From Symsagittifera roscoffensis (Eukaryota; Xenacoelomorpha; Acoela; Convolutidae), in NCBI RefSeq assembly GCF_963678635.1, contig NC_087071.1, forward strand, positions 5,719,624 to 5,783,623: a DNA stretch of 64,000 nucleotides, written 5' to 3'. A program made the translations under genes and the position numbers. How positions within the stretch are numbered: position 1 is the first letter of the stretch; each line of letters begins with the position of its first letter. A model generated the notes under the pieces. That model searched no databases and was not told the DNA's origin. It was given only the letters and a program-made list of their open reading frames with translations. Below are positions 32,250 through 42,862 of this stretch, piece by piece.

Positions 32250-32475
32250 TGCAAACACATCCACCAACGCCGTTATCATTAATGTACTTGGTGTATCCTC
32301 GGATGCAATCAGTCTCCTAACGTTGAATCTTTGTGATAGTGCATTGACACAATCTTGGTTGTCTTCGTCACTAGTTAACCGTTTCAACTTATTAGTGGAG
32401 CTGTCAATTTTCGATTTCAAATCAACCAGCGTTGTTGAAGTTCAGATGGTCAAGTTGACTGTTTCCTGCTAAGAG
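32250..32475 (+). pseudogene. BEL/Pao aspartic protease remnant
   Basis: The frame open 32170-32472 contains TLNLCDSALTQSWLSSSL, the BEL-type protease active region in which LCDS carries the catalytic Asp, and then FKSTSVVEVQMVKLTV. Order and spacing to the knuckles upstream fit. Confidence 0.55.
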
Positions 32476-33089
32476 AAATTTATTGACTTCATATGCATTC
32501 TGGGTAGATATGTTCAGGACAAGATTCGAATTGTTCCCAATTTATCAAAATTTCTGATTTGCAGAATTAAAAACAACAAATAGCACCAATTAAGCCCATT
32601 CAAAAAACTTATGGGGACGATAAAAAAAGTTATAGGACAAGACTACAATCCAAATTTACACCCAATGAGTTCATCTTGGGATAAGATAACAACTCACCTT
32701 GTACCGTTCGCCTATCGATAGGTTGGGTCGTAAATGGTACGTAGCCCTTGTCTGTTGGTTCTAATTATTCAAATTTCAAGTGCTCTCTGGAAGATTTCTT
32801 GTTAATTAACTAGTTAAAGTCCTGGTACGAGTTGTAATCTTATGGAGCTTTCAAACAAGTCGACGCCCATTTAGACACGGTAGAGTAGAGACCCTGACTT
32901 GCGCGGAAGATACGCAACTTTCGGAAAGATTATGTCGTTTTGTCAAAATACATGATCCACGTAAGCGTTCCGATCGCGAAAGGTATCTTCCTCGCCTTCC
33001 CATCGTAAACTCGAGCATGCCGGGTAAGGTGCACCTGGTCCTTTAAGTATTTACGAATTTTTACGGCAAATCCTCAATTAATTGCACTT

Positions 33090-33740
33090 TTAGTATTCCA
33101 TCAACACGAACGCGACGTCTCCCCGGATATAGAGGACGTGTTCTGCCAGGTAGGAGTCTCTCCCTCGATTAATTTTTGCTCCGTTAGTTGTGGCTGGAAT
33201 ATGCCACTTCCGATGTAGTAAAACAGCAGTACACTCGCAATTTACTCGGCGCAAGGGATTCACATACATGCGCCAGTTTCGCCTTGCAAAAAACAAAAGT
33301 GATAACATATCCACATACCCTGAATCCGCATCAATCGTGAGCGAAAACTTTTAAATGGACGTTTATTGGGACTCGTTTCAGGACGTTATCCATTCATTTA
33401 AGATTAGCCGTGTTTTGTTTTGTTACTTCACTTTGGGGTAGAGAATTTAAATTGACTAAGTTTGTCGGTAATTGTGATAAAATTACTTTCGCAATTAATC
33501 TCGAGGTTTAGGAAACCTATTCTGCACTCGACAAAGAAATATGTAACGGTTCCGAACAATCATCACACGTCTTAGTTTAGGGTGGGACTATGGTGAAGTT
33601 GCATTAGTTGTTAGCAGAGGTGTAGATTGTCCTCTCGATGAGGCAATAACTCAACGAACCGTCTTGAGTTTCGTCTCTTCTTCTTTTGACCATGTTGGGT
33701 TAGAAGGCCTATACAGAGTTAGAGCCAATCTTTTGCTTGA
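33090..33740 (+). pseudogene. BEL/Pao reverse transcriptase remnant
   Basis: Near 33225-33300 the plus strand reads QYTRNLLGARDSHTCASFAL, a hallmark of the BEL RT palm, and near 33440-33470 EFKLTKFVGNCDK. The catalytic YMDD region between them is degraded. The stretch 32480-33090 upstream should hold the RT N-terminal part but is hardly recognisable. Confidence 0.6.
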
Positions 33741-34119
33741 AGAGATTCGGAAAAACATGGCCAAACAGTAGCAAGTTTTTATCGAGTGACACTCTCGTCT
33801 CCCACTTTTAGGGCAGCAGACTACTCCCTGCTGTTACTTCACAAAACCTGTTGATCAAAGTGACTTTCACTTTTTCATTGATATCTCGCAGTACATATTC
33901 TGTGCAATTGATGTTTTGCGTGCGCAACTCCAGTGTTTGCAAAAAACTTAGTTCTTCTTCATTTTTATTGAAGTTTATGTCGCGCTGATGGAAGCGCTAT
34001 CTAAACCTAAGCCAGAGGATCAAGCTGCTCTGCTCGCCACACGACTGGAAGATGATATACTGTTATACTGAAAAAATATACGATTAAGTTTAAGTATGTC
34101 TACATATGAACAAAAAGTC

Positions 34120-35830
34120 TGCAATTTGAGTGGCTGAACTGCGATGACAAATTACCCGTATTCGTCGCTAGACGTGCCGCAAAATCCCTGAAGCGAACAC
34201 TTTCGATGAATGGCACCTTTTTTGAGCGGCGATAATTCAGCTGACACCGAGGAATTTCTTGGGAAGCACTCAAGGATAGCAGCTGGGATAACGGTCCCAG
34301 CTTTTTCAGGACTACTGAGCGACCATTTTTATCCGATGATTGTATGATCACGAAATTTCGTTCGGAAAGTTCTTTGTGTGATGTCGATAATTGCTTGGAG
34401 GTATCAAAATATTTCGTCACCGATGTCACCTTTCTCAAAAAAAGCGAACACGGATTCAATTGGAACACGGGTTCGATTGGGAAGGTTCGATTCCTTCGTG
34501 AGGTATAAAAGACTAGTCGCACTTATGTTGAGGATGCTGCCTTCACATTAGCAATGTCGCGGTACAGACTCTCGGATCATCGACCCCTTTGAACTTGATA
34601 TAGCAGGAAAAAAATTTCATCATGCTCAGATGGAACCCTTTTCATTGAGCTGGAAACACTCACAGTTGGCATACTATTAAAAATAATAGTAAAACTGCCA
34701 GATATTTCCCATTTCTCGTTCCCGCTGATATCGTTCTCTCAACCGGCCGGATGGCTCGTTTAGTGAATACCGAGTTTGATACTGAGCACTCTATATTACT
34801 CGAAGCCCGTCATACCCTAGTTCACCTAATGGCCGAAGCCTCCACCATAAACATTTTCATCAAGGTTCATGCTATACGTGCTCCGTTTAAACCTGAAATT
34901 TGCAATACTTGCAAAACGTCGACTACTTCGGTTTATCGAAAACCAATGTGTAACATGCAGTAATTGCAAAACTTGTACAAATCAGCCAATTATATCAATT
35001 ATTACAATTCACCTAAAAAACAACCACCCTCTAATCACACAGGCGTGGATTACTCTAGTTCGCTTCACCTCCCGGCTTGCAGAAGCACTGAGAAAAAGGT
35101 GGGGACTTGCCCTACCACCAGGATTGCACACATTGAGATTGTGCCACCTCTGGACTTTGGTCGTTGTGTCATGAACATTGAAGAATTCACTGCGCGTCGT
35201 GGTACACCAAGCACAATCTGACCGGATAACGGCACGAAAAACATTGGTGCGAAAAATGAATTACTTGTGGGAATCAAGAACTAGAACAGCATGGCTCCGT
35301 CCAACTTTGCACAAAGAAGTTTTTGTTGGAATCTAAACCCAACAGGCGCACCACATCATGGCAGCTCCTGCGAGCGCCTCTCCTGAAAGATAAAGCGCGT
35401 GCTCTACGACATACAATCATTCCCCATAGTATCTGTTTACGTGTTCTAGAAGCGTTAACCTCAAACCACTTCTTTTTGAACAACATGCCACAAGCCTTCC
35501 TTCGTTTTAACCAGGGGAACACTTCGACCACAAGAGGACAGTCATACGCTAACGCTACTTGGTCTCGTTGGCTTCGAGAAAATGTTCCCTCACAAAACAA
35601 GCGTGTAAAGTGGCACACTCAGTCTGACTTCACTATGCAGGTGGCGATCTCGTATGAGTGATTAAAACCGACAGTCCGCGTGGGTCCTAACTGCTCGGCC
35701 GAATCGTCAAGCTAAACTTTGGACAGGATGATTGAACACGATCCGCCCTCATTAAGACCGCAACGCGTCAGCTCACTCGATCGATTTTTAACACGCTCCG
35801 GTTTTTCTTCTTCAGGGGCGGAGAGTGTTT
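34120..35830 (+). pseudogene. BEL/Pao integrase and C-terminal domain remnant
   Basis: RYKRLVALMLRML near 34500 matches the region before the integrase. At 34860-35180 Cys-rich integrase zinc-binding and core remnants follow (IENQCVTCSNCKTC). At 35555-35820 the BEL C-terminal domain is clear: WSRWLRENVPSQNKRVKWH, then GDLV, RGS.LLGRIVKLN and SALIKTATRQLTRSI in alternating frames. A GGGGCGGAG purine tract ends it. Confidence 0.7.
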
Positions 35831-35917
35831 AAAACTCGATCGAGTGAGCTGCGGTCTTAACGTGGACGGATTCTGTTAAATCATCCTGTCCGAAGTGTAG
35901 CTTGACAATTCGGCCGA
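35695..35917. repeat. Inverted repeat of about 105-bp arms at the 3' end of the BEL/Pao element
   Basis: The left arm 35695-35800 and right arm 35813-35917 are about 85-90% complementary over TCGGCCGAATCGTCAAGCTA and onward to CTCACTCGATCGA. The loop is about 12 bp. The left arm is the coding end of the C-terminal domain, so the right arm is the same coding end in reverse orientation. Confidence 0.85.
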
Positions 35918-35980
35918 AGATTATAAATGAAAAAAAGACAGAAACTTGTTTGGCCTAAAAATAACTACACTTAAGAACTA

Positions 35981-36045
35981 ATGGCCGTGTGGCCAAGAGA
36001 CTAGTCTCGGACGCCTGTAAACCGGGTTCATGTCCCCTTACTGAG
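35981..36045 (+). other. tRNA-like sequence (possible tRNA-derived SINE relic)
   Basis: ATGGCCGTGTGGCCAAGAGA contains an A-box-like TGGCCAAGAG, and CCGGGTTCATGTCCC about 35 bp on resembles a B box (GGTTCNANTCC) with two mismatches. I could not fold a complete cloverleaf, so a functional tRNA is unlikely. Confidence 0.3.
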
Positions 36046-36453
36046 ACCTATATACAACTAGAACCGAGGGGCTATAGCAGCATTTGACCATTTTTGTTTT
36101 TTTTTCTGATTCTGTTCAGTTTTGATTGGGACTGGCCAACAAAAAAGTAGTTTGTCTCAAGGATTCTTATGGCTAGCTTGCGCTAGTTTTATTGGTGTTC
36201 GGGGCAGATTATTGGTGTTTTATAATTTGATGCTCGACCAAATCTATGATGAATTACGGAGTTTGTGAGAGTTTTTGCCAATAGATTCTATCACTAACAA
36301 AAGCATTTGACTTCAGATTTTTTACCGATTCACTGAGATTGAGCGCTCACACAGTGTATCTGTTGGACATAAAGCTGCTGAAATTTTTGTGAGCAACTAA
36401 AATGTTGTTTGTCTGATTTTGAAAAAATTCCATTTAAAGGTAATATCTATCAT

Positions 36454-36522
36454 AATAAGCGTGTAAAGTGGCTCAATCTGACTTCACGCTTAAGGCGGCA
36501 ATCTCGCATGAGTGGTTCTAAT
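36454..36522 (+). repeat. Second fragment of the BEL/Pao C-terminal domain
   Basis: AATAAGCGTGTAAAGTGGCT through CTCGCATGAGTGGTT repeats 35597-35662 of the BEL/Pao element with a few differences. It is a detached duplicate about 860 bp downstream. Confidence 0.7.
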
Positions 36523-37440
36523 TCAGATAAAAGCTTTTTGAGAAAACTAGTGATTGATGTTGTGCATTTTCCGAAAAATTTGCATTAAAATTTTCATTTT
36601 TTTCTTTTCTGTTTTTTTCTCCAATTCAGTTTTCGTTTTGTATTTGATAGCGTCTATATAGACATCAAGTTTTGTGTTTTTTTAGCCGAGAAGTTTCTTT
36701 CGGCTCTTCTAAATCTTCTTGATTGCCTTTCAACTCCTAGGAAATCTAGACAGTTTTTTTTCCAAGGTTTTTTATTTAATTTTTTTAAAAAATTAGGTTG
36801 GTTTAATTAATTTAGGGTTCTAATTAATCGGTTTTTATTATCATCTTACCTTTCTGAATCGGAGTGAATACTTTTTGTGTATGAAATGTGGGATGTGATT
36901 CTTTCCACAACTATTGTGGGTGAGTTCTGTACCTTTTGATGGGGCACAAAATCCTAGGGTGATTTTACATGGTAACCCAAATCAAACCCAAATTAAAAAT
37001 GGATCCATATCATCGAGACATTTGACCTTATTCGTTTTTTATGGTAATTTTTTTTTTTTACAAATACTAAGATGAAATTGTTTGTTTTATGATTTACGGC
37101 TTATGAGATTGTTTGTTTGCAGTTTTTTTCAAACTTCATTGATTATTAGAACTCGAGTGTTAGTTTTGGTTGCTCTAAGATTGTTGAAACTTTGGTCCAA
37201 AATATCTGAGCGGATAGGATTTTCAAATTTTAATCTATAACTGACAAACAATGAGTTCGTAGATTTTCGTATATGGTCCTAAAAATGGGGAAGAAACTAC
37301 TGAATATATAAATTGGCCAAAAATAAATGGCGATATTGATGATTGAAGACCTTTAGTTAACTGATTTCAATGCTCTTCTACTTTTATTAAACTATATTTT
37401 AGTTAGTGGTAAGAATAAAATTTGTTGATAGATAAAAAAC
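36523..37440. other. Gene-free AT-rich sequence
   Basis: T-rich sequence with no supported gene or RNA. Confidence 0.35.
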
Positions 37441-37479
37441 TGTGGTGGTTGAAAATACTATGGTTATTCTGTATCAAAT

Positions 37480-38215
37480 TTCATGCATACTATATACAAA
37501 TTGCATACAGATTATTACAGATTATTTTCAGTTTAACTACGGATTACACACTGAATATATAAAGATTAAAAACAGACCTTATACAGTTTATAAACAGAAT
37601 ACAAACAGACTATTCAAAAATTATTTACAGATTATATACTGATTTTTCCTTAATCTTGCTAATCAGATAACATGAGTATAAAGAAACAAAGTAATAATGT
37701 AGGCTATTCAATGAAATTTTTGTACTAAGGTTTGATCTGAAAAAAAGTTATAAAATAATCAAAGTGGAATTATGTTGCGGCCAAAAATAATCGCCGTATG
37801 TTATTTTCTCTAATTTTTCATGGATATTTTTTCTCGAAATTGCGCTGAAAAATTTGATTTCTTATTTGACACTTGAGCAAAATTGCAAGGATTTACGTCT
37901 TCGACCGCGGGAACTCTTAGATTGCAAAATCTTAGTAAAATATCTTATAAATTTCAGTTTGCGAAAAAACAATTTTCCTCCAGTGAGTTCTGCTCACTGT
38001 AATACTGAGAAAAATATTTCCTGTATTCGACTTTTTGAGAAGTAAGTGAAAAAAAATTTAATTTTTGAATGGTAAAAAATGAAATAGTTACGACCCCCCT
38101 GTAATTTTTAGGCATGTAATCATTTTGTTACAGATTTTATACAGATTAGGTACAGATTATCTATAGCTTATCTATACGTTATCTACAGATTATCTACAGG
38201 TTTTATTGTATATGC
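37480..38215. repeat. Degenerate TACAGATTA repeats flanking a unique middle
   Basis: About ten ATACAGATTATT-like words lie in 37480-37640 and about seven in 38128-38210 (TACAGATTATCTATAG..), with a period of about 11-17 bp. The 490 bp between them is non-repetitive and non-coding. Confidence 0.55.
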
Positions 38216-41200
38216 AGGTTGTCTAAGTGCAATCGAGTATTTTTTCTTCAGAAGATGGTTGAATTAAAAAATAAAACAAGGGATGAAAAAAATAATAGCT
38301 TTAAAGTTTATCGATATCGATTTTTCCTACATATTTGTAAAAATCAATCTGTTTTGAGTTAAATTAGTCGTTTAAACGTCGACATATAGATAACTGAGAT
38401 TTCAAAGCACATCAAATTATGTATAAAGGATATAAAAACTTTTTAGATAGAAAAACGCCATTTTGAAAGCAATTTTAACGTTACTCTCGTAACACAGAAC
38501 AAATCCAATTTCGTATAAAAAAAAGAAAAACTTGTTCCAGCCACAAACAGTATATTTTTGAGTTTTTCAAATTCGAATAAAGGAGGGCTAATAAACTCTT
38601 TATTGGTATAATTGCTCATAGCACATAAAATTGTAAATTTCGTTTTCTTTTCATAAAGCAAATTTATTCAAGGAAGATTCTACTTTAGCAGCCTTACCAA
38701 GAGTATTTTTTTTTTAAAAATATGAATTTCTGCAGAAAAAAAAACTAACTGGACCAGTGTTGTCTGTCGCTTCTAGACTAAAGGTAGATAGAACCTTTAA
38801 GTTTTAAGGTCGCTTGACAGTTTAGAAGCTGATGACAATTAAGGTTGATTAGTAGAAAAAAATTCAACTGTGATTTTATGAGATACTTTTGAATAATTTG
38901 TAAAAGGTACGCGGGTTCCGCGATAAGACCGCTTTCTTTAATCGTTGTTTTTCATGTATTTCCTTTGATCGAGCCAAACAACTTTTTGCATGCTGTGAGT
39001 CTTGCCTCTGGCTCACACACACGCACACAAACACACACACACACAAACCAAACAGTGTTTGTATCCACAAAAATTTTCACCACAAAATGAAATGAGAGAG
39101 TAACGGTTGTTACTTATTTTAATTAAGAAGTTTCGCTCACTTTGATAACCACTAGCCGACAGGCACTTGCAAAACAGTCATTGAACGCGAGTAAACGGGA
39201 AAAAAAACTAACTTGTTCTGAAAAAATGTCTTTTTTCGATTTTCAAAAGCAGGCCCTGACAGTTCTTTGAAACTCTAGAACAAGTGATAAATTAGGACCT
39301 TTTGATAAAGTTAACCCAATTGAGAAAATCGGATTAATCGGTAAGAAGAGAAATCTAAAAACTAAATTCCGGTTTCGAAATTAGAAGTCAAACAATCTTT
39401 TCACGACTTTCACTCCTTTGATGTTCGATAAAAAAGTTTGCTTTCATGACAGGAAATTGACTGGACTTGAAAAAAAATCAAGAAAAAACCGCGAAAAATT
39501 AAATTGAGTCTGAACAATCTTCAAGTATTTTCCTGGAAAAAAAATAAACATCGCGACCTCTAGAAGAGTCTCAAATACGGTAGTCGAATCTCAAAAATTA
39601 TAAATTGAGAACAAAACCTATTATTATTCTATGACGTGCCAGCAGCGTTACAACAAAAGATCCTACCATAGTTTCGCCTTTTTTTCAATAAATTCGTCCA
39701 CGTATCCCAATTTTTGATTCAAAACTTAAAATATTAGTTTTTTAGAATTTTCAAATTTGCAATTCTTATGAAAATTTCCTTTAAAATTTCTGTTTTCGAT
39801 TGAGTCAAAACTGAATTAGATTAAAGTTTAGAAATGAACCAAAAAATCTATGGATGTTAACGGTATCTGAGTTTTCTAGAACTTGTGTCTACCTCAAAAT
39901 TAAACAAGAAAACTGCGGCGTCTCTGTAAAGCGGAGAACAACAAAGAGTCTAGAAACTGTTCTAGAGTAGTTATTACTACTGAAAGCAAACGATAAAGTG
40001 AATTATTCTATTTATTTTGTAAAAAAAACTATTTGTAAAAAAAGCTGATATTCAAAATGATCAGTTGATTTTTTGCTCAGTTAAAATAATGAATTTGAAA
40101 AAATGTTCTTGAAGCGTTCGTCACTCGTACTAATGTTAGTAAAACATTTGATACTCAACAAATCAAAAAAAAAACTTTGATTTGAAACTCAATCCTTTGA
40201 ACCATTGCTTTGTTTAATCTCAAAAAAGTTCTCTTCTTTGGTTTAAGAATCAATTTCAAGGCAACCTTAGCAGTTTCGACAAAATTATCTGACAATAAAA
40301 AATCAGGCATTGAGAACAGATTCAAAAAACTTGTTTGAGCCAGATAACTGCTTTTAGAAAAAATCCAGTCATATATTTTTCCAAGAAAAAAAATCAGTAG
40401 GATTATCAAAAAAAATTTTTGTTAAATTAAAAAAAGTTATTTTTTAAGAGATTCGAAGTCATAATGACTATAACATTTATCAAATGGTGTTTTTTTGGAA
40501 TATCAATGACTATTTTTTTCAGGATAAAATTTTTCAAACAGAGATGCGAAAAATTTTTGCATTCTGATTTTAAGAAAAACAAATTACAATGCTTGCTTTG
40601 TTGAAACCGTAAACTGATTTTAGCAAACCCATCACTAATTTTGTTTTTCAAAACAAGCTTTAAAAAATGATTGCTGAAATGTCTATTGGTTTTTTGTTTT
40701 TGTTTCTGAGGATTTGTTTTTATACCTTTCAACATTTTTTAGATTAGATTTTGCTATCATCCTCTTTTGTTAAGTAATAATTGGACTTCTTTTACCTGTA
40801 AAGTTTGGCGAAAATTTTTGGCATGCAAAAACACTAATGTCTGATGATCAAACTGAAAATGTGTTTTCAATTGAGCATGTTTGTTGAAGTCATAAAAAAA
40901 TGAAAATTTAGTCAGTTGATTATTTTAACCTGCTTCGGGCTAAGGGCTGCTTCGTAAAACTTGCATGGTTCAGTTTGCTGCAGAAATCATTAAGTTCTCC
41001 AAATGATACAGTTCTTCAGCCATAAAAGAGTTGTATAAAAACTAGTCAAAACCAAGTTCCAATAATAGTTCTGATCTTTTTTCCGATTGGAGTAAAATTT
41101 ACGAAAAAATGTGTTTTCAGGATTTCTCGAAATCTTTAGATTTGTTTTATAGCAAGATGACTACAACCATGCCAAAATGCAGAGTAAAACAAACCGTGTA

Positions 41201-41568
41201 AACTCTTCTCTTTTTGAACAAGAAATGATCTGAAATTTAGATAATTTCAATTTTGTTCTGTTTCCAGTTAGCAGCTAAGGCTTAATGATTTGATCTAATT
41301 TTAATCAATTTTTTCTATAATTGCTTCTCAAAACACTTCATGAAACTAAGAGAAAAAAAAAGTTGTTCCTTTGAGATCAAATATACAAAGATGTTTCACG
41401 CACAGTTTTTTTTGTATTTTTCTGTGGGATTGAAATTTGCCAATTTAGCGAAGTGCTAACTAATTATGCCATATACCAAAAACTTAACATGAATGAAGCC
41501 TTTTTTAGCGGTAAACTGAAAAAATTGATTCTCCCAAAAACCTTTGTTGTGAAGTTTGAGTCTCTGTG

Positions 41569-41602
<34 letters not shown>

Positions 41603-42619
41603 GGACAACAATAGAGGCCAATTTTCAAAGATAGCAGTTTTTTGCGAAAATTAAGAGTGTAAAGACCTTGTCTGGGAATCGCAGAAATCTTTGTTTGAGT
41701 AAAGACCTGATTTACCGACAATTGAGATAATTTTTTTCTAGATTCTGGAGTTATGGTTACAATTTGAAACCTGTATGATAATCCTTGGAGATCAATAAAA
41801 TTCACAAGTTATAGTTCAAAGTGCAATATGCAAGATAGGTTAACGATAGCTTAAAGTCGTATAGCTTAAAGTCGTATAGGTTAACGATAGCTTAAAGTCG
41901 TAAAAATTTATATCAGAATACTTTCTTGTTTCGTTTTTTTTCTTTGATGGACTTGTATGGTGGTATTGAACATGCGGTATAACTTTTTTTCTCACTAAAA
42001 CATCAAGATTCAGGGGATTTCTTCTCTAAGTCCATTCACACTCTCCAACTTAACGCCACCGCAAAATTGTCCTTTGGGTAATGAACTCAGCAGGGCGACC
42101 GAGTTTCACTGCTATCGGCAACCACCAAAGCTTAGCAGTGTAGTAGTTTTCACTGTCCAATCAAATTCCGCAGCTAATCTTTTTTACACATTTTTTGTGA
42201 TTTCAGACTTTTTCAGAAAACATGAAATAATAATTGACCTCAAAATTTAAATCAATATATCCGGTAAAAAATAGTTAAAGTGACAAAAAGTTGGTGTACT
42301 CTATCTGCCATTTCTCCATTAGACAGCAATCCAGTCCCAAAACACTGTTTGATTCCATTTTTTTCCTGGAATTTATCTTTATTTTTTGTTTGTTTTTTTT
42401 ATCGTTTTTTTTCTTTCGAGCTGATGTGAAATTTTGGATCACGTTTTTGGCACGGTATGAATCAAATATTCGCAGACAATTTTAAATTTTTGGCAGTCTT
42501 CACAGTTACTAGGCTGTAGTCCGTAACCAGTTAGATCTCGAATTCAAAAAGACAGCCGAGAACTCTTCGAAAACTTTTTTTACTTGGTTGGTTATAATTT
42601 TTTAAGAGCATCAAATCTT
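38216..42619. other. Intergenic sequence downstream of the ABC transporter
   Basis: There is no supported gene. It holds a CA-rich microsatellite (39011-39047), a member of the six-copy dispersed family (39130-39450), a GA microsatellite (41573-41599) and a small tandem repeat (GTTAACGATAGCTTAAAGTC, 41838-41904). AATAAA on the minus strand at about 42379-42384 could be the polyadenylation signal of the ABC transporter. Confidence 0.4.
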
Positions 42620-42862
42620 TCACTTCCTCCCAGTGTGTTTGAACTGAATAACAATTGTAAAAATTATCATCAAAACAAAAACATAAACACACAAAATGCC
42701 CAACTCTAATCCTAAGTCTACATTTTCCATGTCGTAATGGGCTAGTAACATCGCAGCTTGGGTTTTGTTGTCCGCTGACTTTAAGTGGCCATCCATGTAT
42801 GCTCGGAATGCGTAGGTGTGGTATGCAAGATAATACATCCAGATCCAATATCCAGGAATTCT
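42620..42862 (-). CDS. ABCG last exon: extracellular loop, last membrane segment, stop
   Basis: The acceptor is TTGTTCCAG. It encodes RIPGYWIWMYYLAYHTYAFR (the conserved P-x-W-x-W pattern), a loop without obvious paired cysteines, the membrane segment LGILCVYVFVLMIIFTIVIQ and the tail HTGRK before TGA. The length is 243 bp. Confidence 0.92.
   Translation of the reverse strand, partial: RIPGYWIWMYYLAYHTYAFRAYMDGHLKSADNKTQAAMLLAHYDMENVDLGLELGILCVYVFVLMIIFTIVIQFKHTGRK

Larger units (their letters stand above)
29980..35840 (+). mobile_element. Decayed BEL/Pao LTR retrotransposon
   Basis: Fragments of gag, zinc knuckles, protease, reverse transcriptase, integrase and the BEL-specific C-terminal domain follow each other in the right order on the plus strand, each with many stops and frameshifts. 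LTRs were not identified. A purine-rich AGGGGCGGAGAG directly followed by TGTT at about 35826 looks like a polypurine tract and 3' LTR start. BEL/Pao elements are restricted to animals, which supports a metazoan source. Confidence 0.75.

Noticed and set aside
33090-33314. Minus-strand 74-codon frame
   Set aside because: It is a shadow of the BEL/Pao reverse transcriptase remnant on the plus strand.
34100-34522. Minus-strand 140-codon frame
   Set aside because: The plus strand carries BEL/Pao integrase-region remnants here; the antisense frame is long by chance.
35981-36053. Functional tRNA gene
   Set aside because: A complete cloverleaf could not be drawn and the B box has mismatches at key positions.
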